64,000 nt of DNA, from NCBI RefSeq assembly GCF_958405895.1, contig NZ_CATZAR010000019.1; one strand, written 5' to 3'. This DNA comes from Ralstonia thomasii. Lineage in GTDB: Bacteria > Pseudomonadota > Gammaproteobacteria > Burkholderiales > Burkholderiaceae. Made by a program: the position numbers and the translations under genes. Shown here piece by piece: positions 18,581-26,808 of the stretch; position 1 is the first letter of the stretch; each line of letters starts with the position of its first letter. Under the pieces are notes generated by a model. The model had not been told where the DNA came from. It ran no database searches and saw nothing but the letters and a program-made list of their open reading frames with translations.

Positions 18581-18874
18581 ATGGCAACTTTTCTGGCCCT
18601 GCTGAACTTTACCGACCAGGGCATCCGCAGCGTGAAAGACACCACCAAGCGGGCGGCTGCGGCCCGCGAACTGGCCAAGGCGGCCGGCATCGACATGAAG
18701 GCGATCTACTGGACGCTGGGCCAGTACGACCTCGCCGTGATCTGCGAGGGCCCGGACGATGCCGCCATGACGGCCTTCGGGCTGGCGCTGGCCGCGGCGG
18801 GCAATGTCCGTTCGCAGACGCTGAGGGCGTTTTCCGCAGATGAGATGAACGGCATTCTCAGCAAGATGCCGTGA
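18581..18874 (+). CDS. GYD-domain protein
   Basis: A 97-residue cytoplasmic protein of the GYD family (PF08734 as I recall): MATFLALLNFTDQGIRSVKDT, then WTLGQYDLAVICEGPDD and a C-terminal AFSADEMNGIL. The dimeric alpha/beta ferredoxin-like fold is known for the family, but no biochemical function is established. Here the eponymous Gly-Tyr-Asp reads Gly-Gln-Tyr-Asp. GGAG lies about 8 bases before the start. It is a single gene, convergent with metK. Confidence 0.82.
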   Translation: MATFLALLNFTDQGIRSVKDTTKRAAAARELAKAAGIDMKAIYWTLGQYDLAVICEGPDDAAMTAFGLALAAAGNVRSQTLRAFSADEMNGILSKMP

Positions 18875-18901
18875 GCGCGGTATTACCAAGCACGCAACAA
18901 A

Positions 18902-18923
18902 AAACCGCCCCGAGAGGCGGTTT
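18902..18923. terminator. Bidirectional terminator between GYD gene and metK
   Basis: An 8-bp perfect stem (AAACCGCC/GGCGGTTT) with a 6-base loop. On the minus strand it is followed by T-rich sequence (TTTTTTGTTG), so it mainly ends metK transcription; on the plus strand TTTCTTGTCT follows. Confidence 0.85.
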
Positions 18924-18944
18924 CTTGTCTGCAGCAGGGTGGCC

Positions 18945-20135
18945 TCAGGCAAACGCCTTGGCCGGCTCGCCGGCCAGGCCGGCCGCTTCGCGCAGCAGCA
19001 GGGCCTTGTCGGTGGCTTCCCAGCTGAACTCGGGCTCTTCGCGGCCGAAGTGGCCATACGCGGCGGTCTTTTCGTAGACCGGGCGCAGCAGGTCCAGCAT
19101 CTGCACAATGCCCTTCGGGCGCAGGTCGAAGTGCTCCTGCACGAGCTTGGCGATTTGCTCGTCCGGGATCACGCCCGTGCCTTCCGTGTACACCGTGATG
19201 TTGATCGGGCGTGCGACGCCAATCGCGTAGCTCACCTGCACCTGGCACTGGCGCGCCAGACCGGCAGCCACCACGTTCTTGGCCACGTAGCGCGCGGCAT
19301 ACGCGGCCGAGCGGTCGACCTTGGACGGGTCCTTGCCCGAGAACGCGCCACCGCCGTGCGGGGCTGCGCCGCCGTACGTGTCGACGATGATCTTGCGGCC
19401 GGTCAGGCCGCAGTCGCCTTGCGGGCCGCCGATGACGAAGCGGCCGGTCGGGTTCACCAGGTACTTGGTCTCGGCCAGCATGTGCGACGGGAGCACCGGC
19501 TTGATGATCTCTTCGATCACGGCTTCGCGGATGGCCTCTTGCGACATTTCCGGCGCGTGCTGGGTGGACAGCACCACGGTATCGACGCTGTGGGGCTTGC
19601 CATCCACATAACGCACCGTCACCTGAGACTTGGCGTCCGGACGCAGCCAGGGCAGGCGGCCGTCGCGGCGCAGTTGCGACTGGCGCTCGACCAGGCGGTG
19701 CGCGTAGTAGATCGGGAAGGGCATCAGCTCGGGCGTTTCATCGCACGCGTAGCCGAACATCAGGCCCTGGTCGCCGGCGCCCTGGTTGAGGTAGTCGTCC
19801 GATGCGCGGTCGACGCCCTGGGCAATATCCGGTGATTGCTTGTCGTAAGCGACGAGGACGGCACAGCCCTTGTAGTCGATGCCGTATTCGGTGTTGTCGT
19901 AGCCGATGCGCTTGATGGTTTCGCGCGCAACGTGGATGTAGTCGACGTTGGCCGTCGTGGTGATTTCACCCGCGAGCACCACCAGGCCGGTGTTGCACAG
20001 CGTTTCTGCTGCGACGCGCGCATATTTGTCCTGGGCGAGGATGGCGTCCAGGATGGCGTCGGAAATCTGGTCGGCGACCTTGTCGGGATGGCCCTCGGAG
20101 ACCGACTCCGAGGTGAAGAGGAAGTCGTTTGACAC
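18945..20135 (-). CDS. metK: S-adenosylmethionine synthetase
   Basis: A 396-residue cytoplasmic enzyme making S-adenosylmethionine from methionine and ATP. Signatures: SVSEGHPDKVADQ, GAGDQGLMFGYA, and GGGAFSGKDPSKVDRSAAY. The true start is the GTG at 20135 (VSNDFLFTSES), which fits all MetK N-termini and has CTGGAG nine bases upstream; the frame is open 26 codons further. A perfect TATAAT lies about 150 bases upstream, giving an unusually long and hairpin-rich leader described separately. It is divergent from the lpxL-type genes. Confidence 0.97.
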   Translation of the reverse strand: MSNDFLFTSESVSEGHPDKVADQISDAILDAILAQDKYARVAAETLCNTGLVVLAGEITTTANVDYIHVARETIKRIGYDNTEYGIDYKGCAVLVAYDKQSPDIAQGVDRASDDYLNQGAGDQGLMFGYACDETPELMPFPIYYAHRLVERQSQLRRDGRLPWLRPDAKSQVTVRYVDGKPHSVDTVVLSTQHAPEMSQEAIREAVIEEIIKPVLPSHMLAETKYLVNPTGRFVIGGPQGDCGLTGRKIIVDTYGGAAPHGGGAFSGKDPSKVDRSAAYAARYVAKNVVAAGLARQCQVQVSYAIGVARPINITVYTEGTGVIPDEQIAKLVQEHFDLRPKGIVQMLDLLRPVYEKTAAYGHFGREEPEFSWEATDKALLLREAAGLAGEPAKAFA

Positions 20136-20288
20136 GGCTGTTAGCTCCAGATTGGCTATCACGTTGCCAATCCGTTGAGCCACGGCCGGCGACGCTTTAG
20201 CGGTATTTAGCAACCTTGCCGAGGTTTGTGGCCAAGCAAGGATTCGCCCCGCAAGTTGTCAGTTAACTCGGCGAATCGCGTTATTATA
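20136..20288 (-). promoter_or_regulatory. metK promoter -10 and structured 5' leader
   Basis: On the minus strand a perfect -10 TATAAT (20288-20283) precedes metK; the likely transcript start is near 20276. The leader then contains three perfect hairpins in series: GATTCGCC/GGCGAATC (8 bp, 20241-20277), CCTTGC/GCAAGG (6 bp, 20214-20241) and GATTGGC/GCCAATC (7 bp, 20150-20172). The last one ends next to the CTGGAG ribosome binding site. A -35 is not obvious (TTGCTG at 20-base spacing). I do not recognise a known SAM riboswitch class here. Confidence 0.5.
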
Positions 20289-20374
20289 CGCGGCACTTTT
20301 CGGGGCCGCAGCAAGGCCTGTCAAGACCCTGCTCCCCTGTCGACTGCGACCAACACATTGCTGCGACCGCACGC

Positions 20375-21223
20375 ATGACCTTCCTGTTCTGGCTGTTTTC
20401 ACGCTTGCCCCTATCCGCGCTGCAGGCGCTGGGCGGCTGGCTGGGGGCGCTGGCGGCCAAGGTGCCCGGCCGCTATCACGACCGGCTCATTGCCAACTTC
20501 CGCCACGCCTATCCCGACGTCACGCCCGCCATGCTCAAGGAGGCTGGGCGATCCGCCGGCCGCATGGTGTTCGAGATGCCCTACTTCTGGGTGCGCAAGA
20601 ACGGGGCGGACGTCGCCCCTCACCTGTTCGACGTGTGCCGGACGGTCGTCGAGCGCGCGCTTGCAGATGGGCGCGGCCTGATCTTCCTGACGCCGCACCT
20701 GGGCTGCTTTGAAGTGCTGCCGCAGGCCTATGCGCGTGAGCACCCCGTCACCTCGCTGTTCAAGCCGCCGCGCAAGGCAAGCCTGCGCGGCTGGATTGAA
20801 ACCATGCGGGCGGGACCGAACATGCAGATGGCACCGGCAGACCCGCGTGGCGTGCGCATGCTGGTGCGCGCACTCAAGCGCGGCGAGGCCGTCGGCATCC
20901 TGCCCGACCAGACCCCCACCGCCGGCGAAGGCGTATGGGCGCCGTTCTTCGGCAAGCCCGCCTATACGATGACGCTGGTGCACCGTTTGCATCGGCTCAC
21001 AGGTGCGCCTGTGGTGGCATTGTTTGCCGAGCGGCTGCCGCGCGGCGCAGGCTATCGCCTGCACTTGGAGGAGATTGGCGATCTGCCCGAAGACGCAACG
21101 CAGGCCGCCACCCGCATCAATGCCGCCGTCGAACGGTTGATTGCCGTGGCGCCGACGCAATATCTCTGGGGCTATAACCGCTACAAGCATCCCAAGGGCG
21201 CGGACGCTCCGCCCGCTGCCTGA
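20375..21223 (+). CDS. Lipid A biosynthesis acyltransferase (LpxL/HtrB family), copy 1
   Basis: A 282-residue inner-membrane-associated acyltransferase that adds a secondary acyl chain to lipid A. It has an N-terminal hydrophobic anchor (FLFWLFSRLPLSALQALGGWLGAL), the catalytic H-x4-D/E motif as HLGCFE, and the family stretches GEAVGILPDQTP, APFFGKPAYT and YLWGYNRYK. It is the first of two tandem paralogues 14 bases apart. Either gene could add the first or the second secondary chain; sequence alone does not decide. Confidence 0.92.
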   Translation: MTFLFWLFSRLPLSALQALGGWLGALAAKVPGRYHDRLIANFRHAYPDVTPAMLKEAGRSAGRMVFEMPYFWVRKNGADVAPHLFDVCRTVVERALADGRGLIFLTPHLGCFEVLPQAYAREHPVTSLFKPPRKASLRGWIETMRAGPNMQMAPADPRGVRMLVRALKRGEAVGILPDQTPTAGEGVWAPFFGKPAYTMTLVHRLHRLTGAPVVALFAERLPRGAGYRLHLEEIGDLPEDATQAATRINAAVERLIAVAPTQYLWGYNRYKHPKGADAPPAA

Positions 21224-21236
21224 CACTGCTGCCTTT

Positions 21237-22130
21237 ATGGAACGTCTCTCTGCCAAACTCGGACTCGGCTTCTTGTGGCTGCTGTCCTTCCTGCCGTACG
21301 GCTTTGTCGCGCGTTTTGGCGAAGGCCTGGGCGGGCTGCTGTACCGCATTCCCAATGGCCGCCGCCGCGTGGTGCTGGCCAACTTGCGCGCGTGCTTTCC
21401 CGAGAAGTCCGAAGCCGAGCGCGAAGCCATGGCGCACGAAGTCTTCCGCAAGGTCTTCCGCAGCTTTGCCGAGCGCTCGTTTGCGTGGTTCGCGTCGGAA
21501 AAGCGCCTGATGCGCGTGGTGAAGATCGACGACCAGGCCAATCTGCCGGCGCTGCACGGCCAGCCGCACATTCTCGTCACGCTGCATCTGTCGGGCGTGG
21601 AGATCGGCGCGCTGGCGCTCACCGACTACCTGCGCAAGCACGTCGGCAACGCCGGCTGCTCGCTGTACACGCGCATGGCCAACCCGGTGCTCGATGACGC
21701 CATCAAGGCGCTGCGCAGCCGCTTTGGCGCGACCATGGTGTCGCGCAACGAAAACATCCGCCAGATCATGCGCACCATCAAGCGCGGCGAGGCGCTGCAG
21801 CTCATCTCCGACATGGATTTCGGCGAGCGCGACTCGGAGTTCGTGCCATTCTTTGGTGTACCGGCGCTCACGCTCAACGCCATCCCGCGCATGGCATCGA
21901 TGACCGGTGCCAAGGTCGTGCCGATGTACACCGAGATCCTGCCCAACTACGAGGGCTACGCGCTGCGCATCCTGCCCGCGTGGGAGAACTACCCCACCGG
22001 CGATCTGACCGCCGACACGCGCCGCATGAACGCCTTCTTTGAAGACGCGATACGCCCGCGCATCACCGAGTACTACTGGGTGCACAAGCGCTTCAAGCAC
22101 CGTCCCGAGGGCATGCCGGGCATTTATTGA
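21237..22130 (+). CDS. Lipid A biosynthesis acyltransferase (LpxL/HtrB family), copy 2
   Basis: A 297-residue paralogue of the preceding gene, clearly diverged. It keeps the N-terminal anchor (LSAKLGLGFLWLLSFLPYGFVARFG), the catalytic motif HLSGVE, GEALQLISDMDFGERDSEFVPFFG and the C-terminal YYWVHKRFK. In the usual family Asp-Gln of the DQ motif this copy has Asp-Met-Asp. The start ATG at 21237 lies 13 bases after the previous stop, so the two are co-transcribed. A terminator-like hairpin follows directly after the stop. Confidence 0.92.
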   Translation: MERLSAKLGLGFLWLLSFLPYGFVARFGEGLGGLLYRIPNGRRRVVLANLRACFPEKSEAEREAMAHEVFRKVFRSFAERSFAWFASEKRLMRVVKIDDQANLPALHGQPHILVTLHLSGVEIGALALTDYLRKHVGNAGCSLYTRMANPVLDDAIKALRSRFGATMVSRNENIRQIMRTIKRGEALQLISDMDFGERDSEFVPFFGVPALTLNAIPRMASMTGAKVVPMYTEILPNYEGYALRILPAWENYPTGDLTADTRRMNAFFEDAIRPRITEYYWVHKRFKHRPEGMPGIY

Positions 22131-22134
22131 TGCG

Positions 22135-22171
22135 GGGAGCCGGCCCGCGGCAACCCCGGCCGGCTCCCTTT
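22135..22171 (+). terminator. Terminator-like hairpin after the acyltransferase pair
   Basis: A perfect 10-bp GC-rich stem (GGGAGCCGGC/GCCGGCTCCC) with a 14-base loop and only TTT after it. It separates the lpxL pair from dapF. The short T-run makes it a weaker intrinsic terminator. Confidence 0.6.
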
Positions 22172-22219
22172 AGAATGGGTGTTTTCCGAACGCTCATCGC
22201 CGCATCTGTGCGGCCAGCC

Positions 22220-23098
22220 ATGAAACTGCACTTCACCAAGATGCACGGAGCGGGCAACGACTTTGTCGTGCTCGACGGCATCCAGACCCCGATCGACTTC
22301 ACGCCCGAGCAATGGGCTGCCATTGCCGACCGCCACTTCGGCGTGGGGGCGGACCAGCTCCTGCTGGTCGAGCGTTCGACACGGCCCGATGTCGACTTCC
22401 GTTACCGCATCTTCAACCACGACGGCGGCGAGGTGGAGCACTGCGGTAACGGCGCACGTTGCTTCGTCAAGTTCGTCACCGACCGCGGTTTGACCGACAA
22501 ACGCACCGTGCGTGTGGAAGTCATGAACGGTATCGCCACGCTGACGATGCAGGACGACGGCCAGGTCACAGTCGACATGGGCGCACCGGTGTTCGAGGCG
22601 GCGCGCCTGCCGTTCCTGCCCGAGGGCCTGCCCACCCGCGTCGAAGGCGACGACACGCAGCATGCGCTGAAGATCAACGGCCGGACCGAATGGCTGTCGA
22701 CCGTGTCGATGGGCAATCCGCACGCCGTGCAGATTGTCGACGATACGGAAGCCTTCCCCGTGCTGGAAGATGGCCCGCTGATCGAATCGCATGCCGTGTT
22801 TCCGCGTCGCGTGAATGCGGGCTTCATGCAGATCGTCGATCGCCATTCCGTGCGCCTGCGCGTGTACGAGCGCGGCGCGGGCGAGACGCTCGCCTGTGGC
22901 ACCGGCGCGTGCGCAGCGGTGGTGGCTGGCATCCGCCGCGGCCTGCTCGATTCACCCGTCAAGGTGGCCACGCATGGCGGCGACCTGACCATCGCGTGGG
23001 CGGGCGATGGCCAGCCGGTCATGATGACGGGCCCCGCCACGACCGTGTTTGAAGGCACGCTGGATCTGGATGCGCTCAAGCTGACCGCTGCCCACTAG
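22220..23098 (+). CDS. dapF: Diaminopimelate epimerase
   Basis: A 292-residue cytoplasmic enzyme converting LL- to meso-diaminopimelate for lysine and peptidoglycan synthesis. The N-terminus KMHGAGNDFVVLDG and the two catalytic cysteines are visible: Cys75 in EHCGNGARC and Cys226 in GETLACGTGAC. The two homologous halves are complete and the length is normal. The start at 22220 (MKLHFTKMHGAG) fits all homologues; the frame is open upstream without meaning. It is followed 47 bases later by ppk2. Confidence 0.97.
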   Translation: MKLHFTKMHGAGNDFVVLDGIQTPIDFTPEQWAAIADRHFGVGADQLLLVERSTRPDVDFRYRIFNHDGGEVEHCGNGARCFVKFVTDRGLTDKRTVRVEVMNGIATLTMQDDGQVTVDMGAPVFEAARLPFLPEGLPTRVEGDDTQHALKINGRTEWLSTVSMGNPHAVQIVDDTEAFPVLEDGPLIESHAVFPRRVNAGFMQIVDRHSVRLRVYERGAGETLACGTGACAAVVAGIRRGLLDSPVKVATHGGDLTIAWAGDGQPVMMTGPATTVFEGTLDLDALKLTAAH

Positions 23099-23145
23099 GC
23101 GCGCGGGAACTGCCCATTCGCCTGTCTGAACAACAAGGAGACACC

Positions 23146-23973
23146 GTGGCATCCAACGGCAAGAACCCCATCGACGACTGGTATTTCGACGGCAGCAGCA
23201 AGTTCAAGATCGCCAAGTTCGATCCTGCCGCCAAACCGTGCACCACGGGCAGCAAGGCGGGTGACCTGGCGCGGCTGGCCGAACTGTCTGCGCGCATTGA
23301 GGCGCTGCAGGACATCTTCTATGCCGAGCACCGCCGCAAGCTGCTGGTCGTGCTGCAGGGCATGGATACTGCGGGCAAGGATGGCACCGTACGCACCGTA
23401 TTCCGTGCGCTCGACCCGCTCGGCCTGCGCGTGGTGGGCTTCAAGGTGCCCACGCCGCTGGAGTTGGCGCATGACTTCCTGTGGCGGATCCATGCGGAGG
23501 TGCCGGCCGCAGGCGAGATCGTCATCTTCAATCGCAGCCATTACGAAGATGTGCTCGTCACCCGCGTGCATGGAGACATCGATGCCGCCGAGAGCAAGCG
23601 CCGCTACGCTCACATCAATGCTTTCGAGCAGATGCTGACCGAGACCGGTACCACCATCGTCAAATGCTTTTTACATATCTCCAAGGAGGAGCAGCGCGAT
23701 CGGCTGCAGATGCGTATCGACGATCCGCAGAAGCACTGGAAGCTCGGGATGGCGGACATTGAAGAACGCAAGTTCTGGGAAGACTACATGGCCGCCTACG
23801 AAGACGCGATCAATGCCACAGCCACCCCGCACGCGCCGTGGCACATCATTCCGGCGAACTCCAAGTCGCATCGCAGCCTGATGGTGGCGGAGATTCTGCT
23901 GCAGGTGATGGAGCGGTTGCAGCCGGAATATCCGGTGGGGAATCCGGCGTTCTTGGGGTTGAAGATCGAATAG
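23146..23973 (+). CDS. ppk2: Polyphosphate kinase 2 family protein
   Basis: A 275-residue enzyme that phosphorylates nucleotides with polyphosphate. Walker A is GMDTAGKDGT, Walker B lies in FNRSHYEDVLVTRV, and the lid module is ERKFWEDYMAAYEDAI. Single-domain length is normal for PPK2. Whether it prefers AMP, ADP or GDP (class I, II or III) cannot be assigned without alignment. The start is a GTG at 23146 with AAGGAGA seven bases upstream. It follows dapF in the same direction and ends at a terminator shared with pyrE. Confidence 0.92.
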   Translation: MASNGKNPIDDWYFDGSSKFKIAKFDPAAKPCTTGSKAGDLARLAELSARIEALQDIFYAEHRRKLLVVLQGMDTAGKDGTVRTVFRALDPLGLRVVGFKVPTPLELAHDFLWRIHAEVPAAGEIVIFNRSHYEDVLVTRVHGDIDAAESKRRYAHINAFEQMLTETGTTIVKCFLHISKEEQRDRLQMRIDDPQKHWKLGMADIEERKFWEDYMAAYEDAINATATPHAPWHIIPANSKSHRSLMVAEILLQVMERLQPEYPVGNPAFLGLKIE

Positions 23974-23996
23974 GGTGGTGGTTTGCGGCTCTTGCG

Positions 23997-24043
23997 CTGA
24001 TGGTGCATCCCTCGCATCGGCCGCGGCAGGAGGATGAGCCACA
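23997..24043. repeat. Possible remnant of the intergenic structural repeat (ends only)
   Basis: The stretch TGGTGCATCCCTCGCATC resembles the outer end of the large intergenic repeat (TGGTGCATCCCTTGTTTC at 33959). The following GGCAGGAGGATGAGCCACAAA resembles the reverse complement of the same end. This looks like two outer ends joined in inverted order with the body missing. The similarity is short and imperfect. Confidence 0.3.
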
Positions 24044-24049
24044 AAAAAC

Positions 24050-24085
24050 AAAACCCCGGCGAACAACATCCACCGGGGTTTTTTT
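24050..24085. terminator. Bidirectional terminator between ppk2 and pyrE
   Basis: A 10-bp perfect stem (AAAACCCCGG/CCGGGGTTTT) with a 13-base loop; T7 follows on the plus strand, and T-rich sequence follows on the minus strand. It lies between convergent genes. Confidence 0.85.
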
Positions 24086-24098
24086 ACGCGGCAAAAAC

Positions 24099-24776
24099 TC
24101 AGATCGCGCTAACGCCGTACTTATCCCGATAAGCAGCAGCCTTTTCCCGATACCCAGCCAGCGCCGGGTCGCCCGCGTTATCCAGATACCCCAGCAAATC
24201 ATCCAGATTCGCAATCGACACCACCGGCATGCCGTACTGCGCCTGCACATCCTGCACCGCAGAGCGCTCGCCGATATCCACGGCGTTGCCGCTGCGCTCC
24301 ATCCGATCCATCAGGATCAGCACGGCAGCCGGCGTCGCGCCGGCGGCGCGAATCAGCTCGACGGACTCGCGCACCGAGGTGCCGGCAGAGATCACGTCAT
24401 CGACGATCACCACCCGGCCCTGCAGCTTCGCGCCGACCAGGCTGCCGCCTTCGCCGTGGTCCTTGGCTTCCTTGCGGTTGTACGCAAAGCCCACATTCCG
24501 GCCCAGGCCCGCCAAGGCTACGGCGGTGGCCGACGCGAGCGTGATGCCCTTGTAGGCCGGCCCGAACAGCATGTCGAACTCGACACCCGAGTCCAGCAGG
24601 GTTTTCGCATAGAATTGCGCGACTTGGCCCAGCAGGGCGCCGTCTGCGAACTTGCCGGCGTTAAAGAAATAGGGCGACGTCCGCCCCGCCTTGGTCACGA
24701 ATTCCCCGAACGACAGCACGCCGGCTTCCACCGCAAAGCGGATGAAGGATTGGCGCAACTCGCTGTTTTGGCTCAT
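24099..24776 (-). CDS. pyrE: Orotate phosphoribosyltransferase
   Basis: A 225-residue cytoplasmic enzyme of pyrimidine synthesis that joins orotate and PRPP to give OMP. The PRPP-binding motif is VVIVDDVISAGTS; other family marks are GRTSPYFFNAGKF, FGPAYKGITLA and YNRKEAKDHGEGG. The start at 24776 (MSQNSELRQ) is chosen over an upstream in-frame start because it gives the usual N-terminus. It is divergent from the exonuclease III gene with only 33 bases between start codons, so their promoters must overlap. Confidence 0.97.
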   Translation of the reverse strand: MSQNSELRQSFIRFAVEAGVLSFGEFVTKAGRTSPYFFNAGKFADGALLGQVAQFYAKTLLDSGVEFDMLFGPAYKGITLASATAVALAGLGRNVGFAYNRKEAKDHGEGGSLVGAKLQGRVVIVDDVISAGTSVRESVELIRAAGATPAAVLILMDRMERSGNAVDIGERSAVQDVQAQYGMPVVSIANLDDLLGYLDNAGDPALAGYREKAAAYRDKYGVSAI

Positions 24777-24809
24777 CTTTTTTTCTCTGGTCCGCAAAAA
24801 AGTCCCGCC

Positions 24810-25595
24810 ATGTTACGCATCATTTCCGCCAACCTCAACGGCGTTCGCTCCGCTGCCAGCAAAGGCTTTTTTGATTGGATGGGCAAGCAGGACGCCGATT
24901 TCGTCTGCGTGCAGGAACTGAAATGCGCGCAAGACGACATGACTCCGGAATTTCTGGCGCCGCACGGCTATCACGGCGTGTTTCAGCACGCAGTGAAGAA
25001 GGGCTACAGCGGCGCAGGCCTGTACACGCGCCACAAGCCCGACGAAGTCATCGTCGGCTTCGATAACGGCGAGTTCGATGCCGAAGGCCGTTACGTCGAG
25101 GCCCGCTACGGCAAGCTGTCGATCATCTCGGTCTACGTGCCGTCGGGCTCCAGCGGCGAAGAGCGCCAGCAGGCCAAGTTCCGCTTCATGGACCTGTTCA
25201 TGGAGCACCTCAAGGACCTGCGCCACGAAAAGGGCCGCGAGGTCGTGCTGTGCGGCGACGTCAACATCGTGCACAAGGAAATCGACATCAAGAACTGGAA
25301 GGGCAACCAGAAGAACTCCGGCTGCCTGCCCGAAGAGCGCGCGTGGCTGACCAAGCTCTTCGATGAGGTCGGCTACGTGGACGTGTTCCGCACGCTCGAC
25401 CAGCGCCCCGAGCAGTACACGTGGTGGAGCAACCGCGGCCAGGCATACGCAAAGAACGTCGGGTGGCGTATCGATTACCAGATCGCCACGCCGGGCATTG
25501 CCGCCACGGCACGCCGCGCGTCGATCTTCAAGGACATCAAGTTCAGCGACCACGCGCCGCTGACGATCGATTACGACACGAAGCCGCACTGGTAA
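24810..25595 (+). CDS. xth: Exodeoxyribonuclease III
   Basis: A 261-residue DNA repair enzyme (AP endonuclease and 3'-5' exonuclease) of the ExoA type. Visible motifs: ISANLNGVRSA, the metal-binding Glu in CVQELKCAQDDM, the catalytic Asp-Val-Asn in VLCGDVNIVH, RIDYQIA and the C-terminal SDHAPLTIDYD. The start at 24810 (MLRIISANLNG) is certain from homology; the frame runs open upstream through pyrE without meaning. Confidence 0.96.
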   Translation: MLRIISANLNGVRSAASKGFFDWMGKQDADFVCVQELKCAQDDMTPEFLAPHGYHGVFQHAVKKGYSGAGLYTRHKPDEVIVGFDNGEFDAEGRYVEARYGKLSIISVYVPSGSSGEERQQAKFRFMDLFMEHLKDLRHEKGREVVLCGDVNIVHKEIDIKNWKGNQKNSGCLPEERAWLTKLFDEVGYVDVFRTLDQRPEQYTWWSNRGQAYAKNVGWRIDYQIATPGIAATARRASIFKDIKFSDHAPLTIDYDTKPHW

Positions 25596-25722
25596 GCGGC
25601 ACTAAAAGCACTTCATAGCGCTGCCGCGGAAATGTCTTCGTCAGCCGCTACAATGCAAACCTCACGCGCCGGCATCGCTTGCCGGCGTTGTCTTTGGCCC
25701 CCAGTTTTTTAGCGAGATCACC

Positions 25723-26736
25723 ATGGCATTCAAGGTTTTCGTCGACGGTCAGGAAGGCACCACCGGCCTTCGCCTGCTCGATTATCTGTCGCAGCGCGAC
25801 GATATCGAGCTGCTGCGCATCGCCGAAGACAAGCGCAAGGATTCTGCCGAGCGCGCCAAATTCCTGAATGCCGCCGATGTCGCATTCCTGTGCCTGCCGG
25901 ACGTCGCCTCGCGCGAGGCCGTCTCGCTGGTCAACAACCCGAACACCTGCATCATCGACGCCAGCACCGCGTTCCGCACGTCGGACGACTGGGTCTACGG
26001 CCTGCCCGAACTGGCCCAGGGCCAGCGCGAGCGCCTGCGTAACACCAAGCGCATCGCCGTGCCGGGCTGCCACGCCAGTGCGTTCGTGCTGCTGATGCGT
26101 CCGCTGGTGGACGCGGGCATCGTCCCGGCCGATTACCCGGTCACCGCGTTCTCGCTGACCGGCTACAGCGGCGGCGGCAAGCAGATGATTGCCGACTACC
26201 TCGCCGCCAATAACCCGAAGCTCGACAGCCCGCGCCCGTACGCGCTGGCGCTGGCGCACAAGCACCTGCCGGAGATGCGCGTGCAGAGCAAGCTGTCGCT
26301 CGCACCGATCTTCACGCCGGTCGTCGGCAATTTCCTCAAGGGCCTGGCCGTGACGATCGGCCTGCACCCGCAGCACCTGGCGCGCAAGGCGAGCCCGGCG
26401 GACATCGCCCGCGTGCTGGCCGATTACTACCAGGGCGAGCAGTTCATCCGCGTGGCGCCGGCCGACAACGTGGCGACGCTCGACAACGGCTTCTTCGATG
26501 TGCAGGGCGCCAACGACACCAACCGTGCCGACCTGTTCGTGTTCGGTTCGGACGAGCGCATGGTCGTCACCGCGCGTCTGGACAACCTGGGCAAGGGCGC
26601 GGCGGGCGCAGCGGTGCAATGCATGAACGTGCATCTCGGTGTGGATGAGGCGACGAGCCTGCATGTGGAAGCGCCGGTTCCCGCAGCAGGCGCCGAGCAC
26701 ACCGTGCGCGAAGCCGCGCCGGGTTTCGCGAGCTGA
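25723..26736 (+). CDS. argC: N-acetyl-gamma-glutamyl-phosphate reductase
   Basis: A 337-residue cytoplasmic enzyme of arginine synthesis that reduces N-acetylglutamyl phosphate to the semialdehyde with NADPH. It is the short, type 2 ArgC: VFVDGQEGTTGLRLLDYL at the N-terminus, catalytic Cys in VPGCHASAFVLLMRPL, and FSLTGYSGGGKQMI. About 25 extra residues at the C-terminus (EATSLHVEAPVPAAGAEHTVREA) go beyond the core and may be a lineage extension. Single gene, ended by a strong terminator. Confidence 0.95.
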   Translation: MAFKVFVDGQEGTTGLRLLDYLSQRDDIELLRIAEDKRKDSAERAKFLNAADVAFLCLPDVASREAVSLVNNPNTCIIDASTAFRTSDDWVYGLPELAQGQRERLRNTKRIAVPGCHASAFVLLMRPLVDAGIVPADYPVTAFSLTGYSGGGKQMIADYLAANNPKLDSPRPYALALAHKHLPEMRVQSKLSLAPIFTPVVGNFLKGLAVTIGLHPQHLARKASPADIARVLADYYQGEQFIRVAPADNVATLDNGFFDVQGANDTNRADLFVFGSDERMVVTARLDNLGKGAAGAAVQCMNVHLGVDEATSLHVEAPVPAAGAEHTVREAAPGFAS

Positions 26737-26756
26737 TCGCCGCCTGAGCGGAAACG

Positions 26757-26782
26757 AAAAACGCGCCTTCGGGCGCGTTTTT
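26757..26782. terminator. Bidirectional terminator between argC and SPFH gene
   Basis: An 11-bp stem (AAAAACGCGCC/GGCGCGTTTTT) closed by a TTCG tetraloop, with T-runs on both strands. It ends argC and the convergent SPFH gene. Confidence 0.9.
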
Positions 26783-26808
26783 CTTTGGCCGTTTTGACGA
26801 CCCGGGGC

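Noticed and set aside
24001..24060. Open frame of the exonuclease III gene starting at 23838
   Set aside because: The extension upstream of 24810 crosses pyrE antisense and a terminator; homology begins exactly at MLRIISANLNG.
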